Source: an uncultured Saprospiraceae bacterium
Lineage (GTDB): Bacteria; Bacteroidota; Bacteroidia; Chitinophagales; Saprospiraceae
Direction of reading: 5' to 3'
NCBI GenBank assembly: GCA_937950315.1
Contig: CALFDU010000064.1
Coordinates: 1-35,284 of the forward strand
DNA length: 35,284 bases
The notes beneath the pieces were generated by a model that saw only the letters and a list, made by a program, of their open reading frames with translations, was not told the origin of the DNA and did not search any database. How positions within the stretch are numbered: position 1 is the first letter of the stretch; every line of letters begins with the position of its first letter. Position numbers and translations under genes: made by a program. This document shows positions 8,838 to 17,570 of the stretch, in pieces.

Positions 8838-8909
8838 TTTGTTTCTTGTGATAAGTCTTAACGGAATTTTATAAAGAACTGGTCGATGTTAAATTTGTCA
8901 ATTTATCTT

Positions 8910-10817
8910 TTATTTTTTGTTCTTTTTTGCTTCGTTCTTCTTTTGCAATTCTTGTTGTTGCTTCATCGCCTCTTCAAGTCTTTGCTGGAATCCACCTTTC
9001 TTTTTCGGCTTCTTCGGTTTGGCTTTTTCCACTTCAAGTTCCTTGGCAATTTTCTCATCGTCAAATACAAATTTCTTTGTTATAACTGTCTGCATGATGT
9101 TGAAGAGATTACTGAAGAACATATAGCATGTCAATCCAGAAGCGTAGTTGTTAAAGAATACCAAAAACATCAACGGCATGGCATACTGAACATATTTCAT
9201 GGCTGGGTTGGCTGACATGTCCATATGCTTGGTGTTGTAGTAGGTATATGCAACTGTTGAAATTGCCCACAATACAGTAAACAAAGAAATGTGCATTCCA
9301 AACATAGGTATCTCAAATGGCAACCAACCAATTACATCAAATGAAGATAAATCCGTTGCCCATAAAAATGGTTCCTGACGGAAGGTGATCGATGCAGGGA
9401 AAAATCTAAACAAGGCATACCAGATAGGCATCTGAAGTACCATCGGCATACAACCACCTAGCGGGCTTACACCATACTCACGGTAGATCTTCATGGTTTC
9501 CATCTGGATTTTCTGCGAGTCGTCTTTGAACTTATCCTTTAGGTGAGCTAGTTTAGGTTTTAATGCACCCATTTTTGCTTGCGAATACAACATCTTGTAC
9601 ATCAATGGATACAACAACATCTTCAAAATGAAAATCATCACAATGATTACTACTCCTTTACTTCCTATGAATCTACTCAAGAAATTAAAGGAAGGTCTAA
9701 TGATGTATCTGTTGATTGTCCCAAAAATTGAAGTACCAAAAGGAACTACTTGTTCTAGGTCGTTGTCAAACTGTTGTAGTCTTTTAAATTCGTTGGGTCC
9801 AACATACATTTTGAAATTGAAAGTTTCACGGTTATCGCCACTAAGTGCCAGATCTCCTTCTGTTTTCAAAAGCTTCATGTATTGATGGTCTTCATCCATC
9901 ATTTTCGTTTCAAAATAGGTGTTGGTATAGGCTTCACCTTGAGGGATTATGCTCGAGTTGAAAAATTGATTGGCATGGGATATCCATTCAATATTCATAT
10001 CGGTATCGTCTTCTATGTCGTCTGATCTACAACTACAGTAATCTGAATTCTCTCCATTTTCCTTGTAGTAAACAGTTGTATAGAACTTCTCGAATGTCTG
10101 GTTTAACTCTAGCTTATTGAGATACTCATGCCATTTGAATCTGATACTATTTGCCTCTGGGCTTAGCAGCTGTCTTGCACCATCGATTTTCAATTGATAG
10201 TCAAGTGAATATTTGTCATCGGCTAGCGTGTAGCTTTGTTCGATTTTACTGCCGCCAGGCGAGTTGGCAACAAACTTGATTCCTTTGTCGCTGGTGGTCG
10301 CGTTGAAAATCAAATCGTTGGTACTTATTTTTTCTCCTCTTTTAGTCGTAAGAATGTATTCAAATCGTCCAGCATCGTTTCCAAGAACCAATGGGGATTT
10401 GATCTCGTTTCTTTCTTCATCAAGAGTAACCTTCTTGTGCTCTTTTAATTCAGCAGAAAGAAACTTTCCTCCTTTGGAAGAAAATTTCATGGTCATCAAG
10501 TTGTTGGAAACTTCATGGATGGATTCTTCTCCTACCATCATGCTTCCAAAATCACCATACTGTTGGTTGAGTCTTTGAGTAGCAAGTGTATCATCAGGAG
10601 AGATGATTGTGTTTACTTGTTCCTGTGATTGAGAAACCGCGTTGGCTTCCACAGTATCACCTGTATCAAGTTTGTCTTGCGCTACTTTTACTTGAGCTAT
10701 AGAATCTTGAACAAATTTTTGTCTGTCTATCTCTGCTTGTGTCGGAGCGGTTGAATACATCCATCCCAAAAAAAGCAACATCAGTAAAGCAAATCCTATC
10801 GTCTGCGATCGGTCCAT
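8910..10817 (-). CDS. yidC: Membrane protein insertase YidC
   Basis: Inserts and folds inner-membrane proteins, alone or with SecYEG. The 635-residue product has the Gram-negative layout: an N-terminal signal-anchor helix (about 6-24), a large periplasmic beta domain (about 30-370) and the five-helix Oxa1/Alb3/YidC core (about 375-590). Core landmarks include KGVVIIVMIFILKMLLYPLMYKMLYSQAKM, YGVSPLGGCMPMVLQMPIWYALFRF and the final FNNYASGLTCYMFFSNLFN. The C-terminal tail is strongly basic (KPKKPKKKGG...KKNEAKKNKK), as in other Bacteroidota YidC proteins, and may contact ribosomes. It is the first gene of the minus-strand block down to apbE, and a consensus promoter lies 23 bases upstream. Confidence 0.97.
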   Translation of the reverse strand: MDRSQTIGFALLMLLFLGWMYSTAPTQAEIDRQKFVQDSIAQVKVAQDKLDTGDTVEANAVSQSQEQVNTIISPDDTLATQRLNQQYGDFGSMMVGEESIHEVSNNLMTMKFSSKGGKFLSAELKEHKKVTLDEERNEIKSPLVLGNDAGRFEYILTTKRGEKISTNDLIFNATTSDKGIKFVANSPGGSKIEQSYTLADDKYSLDYQLKIDGARQLLSPEANSIRFKWHEYLNKLELNQTFEKFYTTVYYKENGENSDYCSCRSDDIEDDTDMNIEWISHANQFFNSSIIPQGEAYTNTYFETKMMDEDHQYMKLLKTEGDLALSGDNRETFNFKMYVGPNEFKRLQQFDNDLEQVVPFGTSIFGTINRYIIRPSFNFLSRFIGSKGVVIIVMIFILKMLLYPLMYKMLYSQAKMGALKPKLAHLKDKFKDDSQKIQMETMKIYREYGVSPLGGCMPMVLQMPIWYALFRFFPASITFRQEPFLWATDLSSFDVIGWLPFEIPMFGMHISLFTVLWAISTVAYTYYNTKHMDMSANPAMKYVQYAMPLMFLVFFNNYASGLTCYMFFSNLFNIMQTVITKKFVFDDEKIAKELEVEKAKPKKPKKKGGFQQRLEEAMKQQQELQKKNEAKKNKK

Positions 10818-10839
10818 TGATTAGTTTTAAAATTCCCTG

Positions 10840-10868
10840 CAAAGGTACAATTTTGCTTATGCAAACAA
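10840..10868 (-). promoter_or_regulatory. Bacteroidota-type promoter of yidC
   Basis: Reading the minus strand, TACCTTTG (10847-10840) matches the Bacteroidota -7 element TAnnTTTG perfectly. A TTG (10868-10866) lies 18 bp upstream at the -33 position. The yidC ATG follows after about 22 bases, a sensible leader length. Confidence 0.65.
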
Positions 10869-10985
10869 CCAAGCTCCACTAAAAAAGACAAACATCCAGA
10901 AATACTCGCTGAAACGCTGTTTTTGAGTCAAAAAATTTAGTTTTCCTCAATAATTTGATAAGCTTTGCAACAATAAGAGTTGATT

Positions 10986-11756
10986 ATGAATAGGATATAT
11001 ATTACTGTTTTTTTACTTGGGTTAATGGTGATTCTTAGCTCATGCAGAGGGAATTCAAAAAATTCAGAAAAAGTTGTCGAATCGGAGCAAATTTCTGTGT
11101 TTGAAAACAAGCTGGTGTATGAAACGAAGATGCCTAGTCCAAGCACTGAAGAACCTATGCCTTTGCTGATTTTAATGCATGGATATGGTAGCAATGAGCA
11201 AGATATGGTCTCTTTTTCCAAAGCACTGGATCCGCGTGCCATGATTTTGGCTGTTCGTGCCCCGCACAAAATCGCAAAGGATAAGTATAGCTGGTATAAC
11301 CTAGATAGAAATCGGAACGGCGTAAAATATTCGTTTGATGAACTTAAGGAAAGTAGGACGGAGGTAATGAATTTGATAAGATTGATGCAGCAGGAACACA
11401 ATATTGATGAAGAGAATATTTTGGTCGGCGGCTTTAGTCAAGGAGCTATTATGAGCTTGGCATTGAGTATGAAGCATTCAGATGTTATTGATGGAGCCAT
11501 GGTACTTAGTGGCGATCTGTATGATGAAGTGGAAGCAGAAATGGAGGGAATGCTGATCGATCGTGGACTTGATGTGTATATGTCCCATGGAAGACAAGAC
11601 AAAGTTCTACCCTTTGCGGAAGCGGTGAAAGATATAAAATTTTTAAAATCAAGAGGAGTAGATGTCTACGAACACTACTACGATTCAGCTCACACGATAT
11701 CCCGTGATAATTTTGTCACACTTAGTCATTGGTTGACTGCAAAAATCAATGATTGA
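10986..11756 (+). CDS. Alpha/beta-hydrolase, phospholipase/carboxylesterase type, lipoprotein
   Basis: Lipid-anchored esterase of 256 residues. I start at the ATG at 10986; the frame extends two codons upstream to a TTG, but MNRIYITVFLLGLMVILSSC then gives a good lipobox with Cys20. The esterase core shows LILMHGYGSNEQD (61-73, oxyanion-hole region), nucleophile motif GFSQG with Ser151, Asp205 in SHGRQDKVLPF and His236 in DSAHTIS. This is a complete Ser-Asp-His triad of the carboxylesterase/lysophospholipase group (YpfH/Est-like). The substrate is unknown. It is divergent from yidC, and the BtuB-like receptor gene follows after 77 bases with its own -7 box. Confidence 0.88.
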   Translation: MNRIYITVFLLGLMVILSSCRGNSKNSEKVVESEQISVFENKLVYETKMPSPSTEEPMPLLILMHGYGSNEQDMVSFSKALDPRAMILAVRAPHKIAKDKYSWYNLDRNRNGVKYSFDELKESRTEVMNLIRLMQQEHNIDEENILVGGFSQGAIMSLALSMKHSDVIDGAMVLSGDLYDEVEAEMEGMLIDRGLDVYMSHGRQDKVLPFAEAVKDIKFLKSRGVDVYEHYYDSAHTISRDNFVTLSHWLTAKIND

Positions 11757-11807
11757 CGACGACATAAAACTTCTCATTGCTGGTCTAGCAAAAGCAATTT
11801 ATTTTAA

Positions 11808-11815
11808 TACATTTG
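11808..11815 (+). promoter_or_regulatory. -7 promoter element of the BtuB-like receptor gene
   Basis: TACATTTG is a perfect TAnnTTTG match 18 bases before the ATG at 11834. No TTG is present at the usual -33 spacing, so the promoter may be weak or activator-dependent. Confidence 0.5.
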
Positions 11816-11833
11816 CCACTCAAGTAATGAACT

Positions 11834-13696
11834 ATGAAGTATACTATCAGTATAATATTTAGCCTTATTTTTCTTAGTGTAAGTGCACAAGAATTCTCTA
11901 TTGATTCTACCTTATTGCTAAACGATGTGGTGATCAATGCCAATCGTCTAGACATTCCATTTGCAGAGGATTCACGAAGTATTAATATCATTGGAAAGCA
12001 GCAGATTCAACAATTGCAAGCCAACAGTATTAATGAAGTCTTACAGGTAGTTGCAGGGGTCGATTTGCGCCAACGTGGTGTGAATGGGGTTCAAGCTGAT
12101 CTAAGTATTCGAGGAGGGACATTTGAGCAAAGTTTGATTTTGATCAATGGGATAAGGTTGACAGATCCTCAGACGGGACATCATATGATGAACCTCCCGA
12201 TCGATGTAGAAGATATCGAACGAATAGAAATTTTAAAAGGCCCAGCAGCAAGGGTTTTTGGTCAGAATGCCTTTGCAGGTGCGATCAATATCATAACAAA
12301 AGTACCCGAAGATTTTGGCTATACCTTACAAATAGATTACGGGAGTTTCAATACTCAGAATTTATATACGCAATTGTCTGTCCCAGTAGGAAAATACCAT
12401 CAGACGATCAGTGCTGCTTACCGTACTTCAGATGGTTATCGATTTAATACAGATTATAGAATAGGAAATGTTTTTTACCAATCGGGCATTGATTACGGTA
12501 AAGGAGAAGCTTCATTTTTAGCCGGATATGTTGATAGAGATTTTGGAGCAAATGGGTTTTATGGAAGTGAAAACTTTGTTGATCAATTTGAAACCATTCA
12601 GACTTTTTTAGCGAGTGCTTCGGTTACACATGGCATTGGTAATGTAGAAATTACGCCAAGAATTAGTTACAGGAACAATCAAGACAACTGGCAATTCTTA
12701 AGAACGGATCCAAATTTTTTCCAGAATTTTCATACCTCAAAAGTATTGACTTCTGAGATTCAATCTAAGTGGACGCATTCTAAGGGTGTGTTGGGTTTTG
12801 GAGTTGAACATAACTTTTTGACCTTAGAGAGTAATAATTTATTGGAGACGATCATTAGTGAAAATGCAGATACTTCTTTTAGTGGCAACCATGTGCGTAA
12901 TCAGTTGGGCGTACATCTAGAGAATCGATTTTTAATGATGGAAGAGCGCCTTGATATCACACCTGGAATTATGCTTTTGAATATTTCCGATTTTGGGCTT
13001 TCTTTTTATCCGGGACTGGATGTTGGATATTCGTTTAACAATCAGATTAAAGCTTTCGCAAATATTGGATGGACTACTAGAATCCCAACCTTTACGGATT
13101 TGTATTACCAAGATGCAGGCAACGAGGGCAACCCTAATCTTACGGAAGAAAATGCATTTACCTATGAAGCAGGAGTGAAATTGCACAACAAGAATCAGAC
13201 GGTTCAGTTGAGTTATTTTAATAGAACGGCCCAAGATCAAATTGACTGGTTCCGTGAAACGGAAACGGCTAGATGGACACCTGATAATTTTAATCAAGCA
13301 AGGTACACCGGCATTGATTTTAGTCTTCAGCAATCATTTAAAAACATACCTGTTTTGGATTTTGTTACCTTGGGTTATACATACATTTCTGCAGAATTTG
13401 AAGAAAATGATTTTGCCTTTTCAAGAAATCAATTAGAGAATTTAAAGCACCAAGTGGTATTCAATTCTCAGTTTGAGTACAAAGGTGTTGGGTTGAATGT
13501 ATTGGTGAAGTACAACGATCGTGAGAGTTTGGAAGATTATTATACGCTTGGCGCAAATGTATCTTACACGGTTAATAATTTCCGATTCTTTTTGAAAGGA
13601 ACCAACCTTACCAATCAAATCTTTCGTGAGACCAACTTGGTAGAAATGCCGGGGAGATGGCTTAGTGGTGGAATTAGAATGAAGTTTGGATATTAA
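11834..13696 (+). CDS. TonB-dependent receptor, BtuB-like
   Basis: Outer-membrane receptor of 620 residues without the carboxypeptidase-D-like extension. The signal peptide is MKYTISIIFSLIFLSVSA-Q. The plug domain spans about 35-156, with SINEVLQVVAGVDLRQRG, ADLSIRGGTFEQSLILINGIRL (89-109), IERIEILKGPAARVFGQNAFAGAINIITK (128-156). The barrel ends GGIRMKFGY. The compact size and plug sequence place it with the vitamin B12/siderophore group, but the ligand cannot be read from sequence and no cobalamin gene is nearby. Its stop codon overlaps the stop of the convergent YdjM-like gene (TTAA at 13693-13696). Confidence 0.88.
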   Translation: MKYTISIIFSLIFLSVSAQEFSIDSTLLLNDVVINANRLDIPFAEDSRSINIIGKQQIQQLQANSINEVLQVVAGVDLRQRGVNGVQADLSIRGGTFEQSLILINGIRLTDPQTGHHMMNLPIDVEDIERIEILKGPAARVFGQNAFAGAINIITKVPEDFGYTLQIDYGSFNTQNLYTQLSVPVGKYHQTISAAYRTSDGYRFNTDYRIGNVFYQSGIDYGKGEASFLAGYVDRDFGANGFYGSENFVDQFETIQTFLASASVTHGIGNVEITPRISYRNNQDNWQFLRTDPNFFQNFHTSKVLTSEIQSKWTHSKGVLGFGVEHNFLTLESNNLLETIISENADTSFSGNHVRNQLGVHLENRFLMMEERLDITPGIMLLNISDFGLSFYPGLDVGYSFNNQIKAFANIGWTTRIPTFTDLYYQDAGNEGNPNLTEENAFTYEAGVKLHNKNQTVQLSYFNRTAQDQIDWFRETETARWTPDNFNQARYTGIDFSLQQSFKNIPVLDFVTLGYTYISAEFEENDFAFSRNQLENLKHQVVFNSQFEYKGVGLNVLVKYNDRESLEDYYTLGANVSYTVNNFRFFLKGTNLTNQIFRETNLVEMPGRWLSGGIRMKFGY

Positions 13697-14217
13697 GAAC
13701 TTGGATTTAGTTTTCGAGCGATTGCCATAACGACAAGGATGACCAGGCAAGGAATCCAGATATAAACAAATTCGCTTTTCAACACTTCGATTCCCCATTG
13801 TGAGATGAATCTTTTGATGCTCATCGGCGAAACCTTGATGAATCTCCAAGGCAGGAAGAATCTTTCTTCTGAAAAAGGTGCTAAGATGGCAACGCCTCTG
13901 CCTCCGGTAGTCAAAGCATCAAGGAAGGCGTGTGATAAAGTACATAAGATGTAAATGATTGCATACTTCATCCTAGAGCTCTTATGGAAGATCCAAGCGA
14001 CCAACAAACCAAAAATCACAGAAAAGAAAACCGAGTGGGTAAATCCTCTGTGTCCAAACATGTGTTCGTAAGGAATGCCAAAACGAAAGGCAATCACATC
14101 TGCATCAGGCAATATAGAGCAGATGATGGCTAGGAGCGTTACCTTCATGGCTGCTTTTGGAGCAGCTATTTTTTTAATTGTATAAGCAAGGATACCATGT
14201 CCAAAAGCTGAAGCCAT
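13693..14217 (-). CDS. YdjM-family membrane-bound metal-dependent hydrolase-like protein
   Basis: Integral membrane protein of 174 residues with about four hydrophobic helices. Conserved polar motifs of the YdjM (DUF457) family are present: His7 in AFGHGI, LPDADV (36-41), HRGFTHS (56-62) and SHAFLDALTTGGRGVAILAPF (95-115). The histidines and aspartates probably bind a metal at the membrane surface. The family includes LexA-regulated YdjM of E. coli; the true substrate is not established. The last three bases of the gene overlap the stop of the BtuB-like receptor gene, so the two transcripts run into each other. Confidence 0.88.
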   Translation of the reverse strand: MASAFGHGILAYTIKKIAAPKAAMKVTLLAIICSILPDADVIAFRFGIPYEHMFGHRGFTHSVFFSVIFGLLVAWIFHKSSRMKYAIIYILCTLSHAFLDALTTGGRGVAILAPFSEERFFLPWRFIKVSPMSIKRFISQWGIEVLKSEFVYIWIPCLVILVVMAIARKLNPSS

Positions 14218-14226
14218 TTATTTTTT

Positions 14227-14234
14227 TAAATTTG
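14227..14234 (+). promoter_or_regulatory. Possible -7 element of the GNAT gene
   Basis: TAAATTTG matches TAnnTTTG, 43 bases before the ATG at 14278. There is no TTG at -33 and the region is AT-rich, so chance is a real alternative. Confidence 0.3.
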
Positions 14235-14277
14235 TTGTACGTAATTTTACCGTGGCGAAAATACTTAATTTAATTAA

Positions 14278-14745
14278 ATGAAAATCGATGTTGATTTAAT
14301 AAGAATGCAAGAGAAGGATATTCCGATGGTTCTTGAGTGGATGGAACAGGAAGATATTCTCAAGTATTTTGGTGATCCACTGGAGTGGATCGAAGAAATG
14401 AACAGCAATGTGAATGATTCTGATTGGATCTGGTATTTCATCGCTCATACTGATGAGCCGATTGGGTTTTGCCAATATTATGATACTAGCAAGGCACCAC
14501 AAGGTATTTGGTCCAATCAAGAAGAACCAACAGCAGGCATCGATTTCTTTATCGCTTACGCAAATTTAAGGGGCATGGGAAAAGGGAAAGATATTATTGT
14601 CGAACTACTTGACAAAATAAGAGTCGCTCAGAAATTTAAATACGTAATTGCTGATGTTGATGACAACAACGATGCTTCAAAAATATTTATTGAGTCTTGT
14701 GGATTCAAGCAATACAAGCCCGGGTTGTGGCGGGTAAAGTTGTAG
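14278..14745 (+). CDS. GNAT-family N-acetyltransferase
   Basis: Acetyl-CoA-dependent transferase of 155 residues. Motif A with the pyrophosphate-binding loop RGMGKG is at 98-103, inside GIDFFIAYANLRGMGKGKDIIVELLDKI. The C-terminal ADVDDNNDASKIFIESCGFKQ (125-145) is the usual motif B end. The pattern is closest to the AAC(6')/RimJ-like group (Acetyltransf_8 type), whose members act on small amines, aminoglycosides or protein N-termini. The substrate here is unknown and resistance should not be assumed. It stands alone, divergent from the YdjM-like gene and convergent with the Fur-family gene. Confidence 0.85.
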   Translation: MKIDVDLIRMQEKDIPMVLEWMEQEDILKYFGDPLEWIEEMNSNVNDSDWIWYFIAHTDEPIGFCQYYDTSKAPQGIWSNQEEPTAGIDFFIAYANLRGMGKGKDIIVELLDKIRVAQKFKYVIADVDDNNDASKIFIESCGFKQYKPGLWRVKL

Positions 14746-14799
14746 TAGATTTTCTAAGCAGCTTTTTGAACTACTACATCTTAATTCAGGCGATCGGAT

Positions 14800-15219
14800 T
14801 TAGTTTGCCACACATGTTTGACAAACACCCTCAACATGAATAGAAACTTTGTGAATCTCATTTCCGGGTAATGTTACTTGAACTTTTTGTGTAGTGGTCT
14901 GGCAGGTAACGGTTTCACAGCTGGTGCATTTAAAGTGGATATGGTCATGGTGGTGGTCATGTGTATCGCACTCAGCTCCACAAATGGCGTAATAGCTTTC
15001 ATTGTTCTCTTGAAAAGCTTTGTGAATGATGCCTTTTTCTTTTAGGCTTTCGAGTGTTCTATACAAGGTAACTCGATCCATCGATGTCATGGCTTCTTGT
15101 ATTGAAGAATAAGGCATGGCTGATTTATATTGATCCATCAAGACCAATAAGTTGATTCGATGTCCTGTCGCCTTTAACTTTCTGCTGTGTAATAAGTCTT
15201 TAAAATACTGGGCGTCCAT
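14800..15219 (-). CDS. Fur-family metalloregulator, probably Zur-type
   Basis: Metal-sensing repressor of 139 residues. The winged-helix DNA-binding domain contains MDRVTLYRTLESLKEKGIIHK (47-67). The dimerisation domain carries a His-rich metal site (CDTHDHHHDHIHF, 84-96) and two structural zinc pairs, C98xxC101 and C133xxC136. All standard Fur-family landmarks are there. It lies 14 bases downstream of a ZnuD-like receptor, in a run that starts with a lipoprotein gene, so zinc is a better guess than iron. It probably represses its own operon through the palindrome at 18148-18168. Fur or a peroxide-sensing PerR remains possible. Confidence 0.88.
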   Translation of the reverse strand: MDAQYFKDLLHSRKLKATGHRINLLVLMDQYKSAMPYSSIQEAMTSMDRVTLYRTLESLKEKGIIHKAFQENNESYYAICGAECDTHDHHHDHIHFKCTSCETVTCQTTTQKVQVTLPGNEIHKVSIHVEGVCQTCVAN

Positions 15220-15233
15220 GTTTTACCTTGGGT

Positions 15234-17570
15234 TTAAAATTTAAAACTTAATCCTGTTGTGATGCTTATTCCTAAGTCATCCGCAAAATACCTTTGTCTA
15301 TTCAAATAATCTCTGTACTGAATATTAAATAAATTATCTGCTTTTACAAAACATCTAATCTTATAATTTGTAAAAAGAGCGTTTGTTGACACTTTAAAGC
15401 CCCATAAGGCATAGGTAGGTGGAGGGGGTGTAAAATCTTGCTGAGGTAGTAAGTTTGTTTGCTCAAATACAACTCGATTGTTTATTTCTATTTCTGAGTC
15501 TTCGAGTAATACATGCTCTGACAGCTTCATTGTTTTCTTGGAACGATATACCAGGCTTGAAATAAATCTATTGGAAGGAATGAACACAAGCGGAATGTCA
15601 TTGGTGGTGTCTGTGCCTTGTATAAAGCTATATTTCAACTTGCCTAGTAGTGCATTGCCAAGGGTAAATTGAGTTGATAGATCAAACCCATAAATGTTGG
15701 CATTTGTTTGCTCATATTTAAATACAGGGAAAGCGCCTCTGATGGTTAGTCGGATTTCATCTTGCGGATTCAAAAATATGTAATCTTGGATGTTCTGAAA
15801 GTACACCAATGAATTCAAAGAGAATTTTTCACTTGGATTCCAGATGTATTCCAAAGTGTTTTTGAATGCTTGCTCTGTATTTAGATTGATGTCTCCTTCT
15901 TCGATGCCACTTACTCCTTGGTGTAAGCCATTGCTATACAATTCATTGATGCCCGGATTTCTCATCGCAAACCCTGAATTAAAGGAGATACTTTGCTCTT
16001 TTGAGATGTTGTATTTTAAAGCAGCAAGTGCCCCGATGTTGTTGAATCTGTTGTTGAATCTCACAATTTCTCTAGGGATGGAATTGCTGATGGTAGCTAC
16101 GTTTTGGATTTCCAAATCGTACCTGAGACCTACATTGAATTGAACCTTATCTATTTTTTTTGCCAAAGTGGCGAATAGTCCACTTTTGAATGAAATGTAA
16201 TCTGGAATTAAAGGAAGAATACCCGTCTCTGGAAGATTGACATTGTCGGTATAAATGTTTTGTGTGCCTAACTTTATGGTAAGGTCATTATCAAAATTGA
16301 GGTTGTATTTTAAATCTACATTGGTAGAATACTGTCGAAGATTTAAAGCAGGAATGTCTGAGCGATCGTTTCTTCTGATATCAAACTCTTGTCTATTGTT
16401 TAATTGGCTCGCAATGACAAACTCTATATTTTGATTTTCGGTAATGTAGTACTTGGCTTTTCCCTTGACAAGATGGTGAGAAACATTTTGTCTGGGAGCA
16501 TCAACATCATAGCTAAAATTGTCCTCAGTGAAGAAAGGAACTTCATTGATCAGTGCTTGATTTAAATCTGTGAGGTTTCCGATATGTGACCCTCTTAAAA
16601 TCCCAAGACTGGTGTTGAACGTACTTGCATAAAATTCCAAAAACAATTCCTCATCAATGGTTTTTTCTAACTGAAGAGCGAGGTTGAATTCACCAAATCC
16701 TGTATTGTTTAGGAAATAATCGGCTGTTTTTCTATCACCATATTTTTTGAAGGTTCCGTTTACTCTCCAGGCAAGTTCGGGAGAATATTTTTCAACTCGG
16801 GTATTCAATCCATGACCACGACCATTGGATTCATAAAAATAATTTACTTGGCCATGCACATGTGGTTCTCTTTCTATTTTTTTAGGCTCGACCAGTATAA
16901 TACTCCCTAAGTTTCCTGCTGCATATTCTATTGCACTTGCTCCTTTTAGTACTACAATTTTATCTGCCGCAAAAGGGTCGATTTCTGGACTGTGGTCGTT
17001 TCCCCATTGTTGGCCACTTTGAACGATACCATTATTTAGAATGGTCAATCTGTTTCCATATAGACCGTGAACAACAGGCTTGGATATGCTGCTGCCATTT
17101 TTGATTAGATTGACGCCTGTTTCGTTTTCAAGGAGTCCCGATAGATTTTGATTGATGTTGTCTTCTAGTGTCTGTCTGTTGACAGAAAGACTAGGTTGAT
17201 TGTTGGTTTCATCTTTGACGCCCTCGATGACTACAGTGCTGAAGGCTGTAGAAGTGTGGGGTAGACTAACATTGATGATGGTATCGGATAAGACATCAAA
17301 ATGTACTTTTTTTGATTCGCATCCAATATGAGAAAAGATCAGGTGGTATTCACCTTCACAGATGTTTTCAATCAAGAAATTTCCATCGTCATCAGTAACT
17401 GATCCTTTGGAAATTTCTTGAATAAAAACATTGACATAAGATAGTGGATCCTCTGTTCCTTGGTCATAAACATAACCTTTGATCGTGAATTCACAATCTT
17501 GACTGTAACCTTTTACAAAGGCACAGCTCATTAAAAAAAAGAGTACAATACATTTATTATTGTACATCAA
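15234..17570 (-). CDS. TonB-dependent receptor, ZnuD-like, probable zinc uptake
   Basis: Outer-membrane receptor of 778 residues. Signal peptide (1-24, ending GYSQ), carboxypeptidase-D-like domain (about 27-105, GYVYDQGTEDPLSYVNVFIQ, DDGNFLI), plug (about 120-230) and barrel ending in SITTGLSFKF. The plug carries VVHGLYGNRLTILNNGIVQSG and QQWGNDHSPEIDPFAADKIVVLKG, resembling the His/Asp-bearing plug of ZnuD-type zinc receptors. The operon context with a Fur/Zur-type regulator supports metal transport. The start codon overlaps the 3' end of the lipoprotein gene by 14 bases; a second ATG follows immediately and could be used instead. Confidence 0.88.
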   Translation of the reverse strand: MMYNNKCIVLFFLMSCAFVKGYSQDCEFTIKGYVYDQGTEDPLSYVNVFIQEISKGSVTDDDGNFLIENICEGEYHLIFSHIGCESKKVHFDVLSDTIINVSLPHTSTAFSTVVIEGVKDETNNQPSLSVNRQTLEDNINQNLSGLLENETGVNLIKNGSSISKPVVHGLYGNRLTILNNGIVQSGQQWGNDHSPEIDPFAADKIVVLKGASAIEYAAGNLGSIILVEPKKIEREPHVHGQVNYFYESNGRGHGLNTRVEKYSPELAWRVNGTFKKYGDRKTADYFLNNTGFGEFNLALQLEKTIDEELFLEFYASTFNTSLGILRGSHIGNLTDLNQALINEVPFFTEDNFSYDVDAPRQNVSHHLVKGKAKYYITENQNIEFVIASQLNNRQEFDIRRNDRSDIPALNLRQYSTNVDLKYNLNFDNDLTIKLGTQNIYTDNVNLPETGILPLIPDYISFKSGLFATLAKKIDKVQFNVGLRYDLEIQNVATISNSIPREIVRFNNRFNNIGALAALKYNISKEQSISFNSGFAMRNPGINELYSNGLHQGVSGIEEGDINLNTEQAFKNTLEYIWNPSEKFSLNSLVYFQNIQDYIFLNPQDEIRLTIRGAFPVFKYEQTNANIYGFDLSTQFTLGNALLGKLKYSFIQGTDTTNDIPLVFIPSNRFISSLVYRSKKTMKLSEHVLLEDSEIEINNRVVFEQTNLLPQQDFTPPPPTYALWGFKVSTNALFTNYKIRCFVKADNLFNIQYRDYLNRQRYFADDLGISITTGLSFKF

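Noticed and set aside
8886-9215. Hydrophobic plus-strand open frame antisense to the 3' part of yidC.
   Set aside because: Its Phe/Leu-rich sequence is the expected mirror of the Lys-rich yidC tail; a shadow frame.
14278-14745. Aminoglycoside resistance acetyltransferase.
   Set aside because: The GNAT fold resembles AAC(6')-type enzymes, but no resistance-specific feature or mobile context is visible.
14741-14778. TGTAGTAG / CTACTACA inverted repeat after the GNAT gene, a possible bidirectional terminator.
   Set aside because: The 22-base loop is long, the stem is only 8 bp and AT-rich, and no T-run follows.
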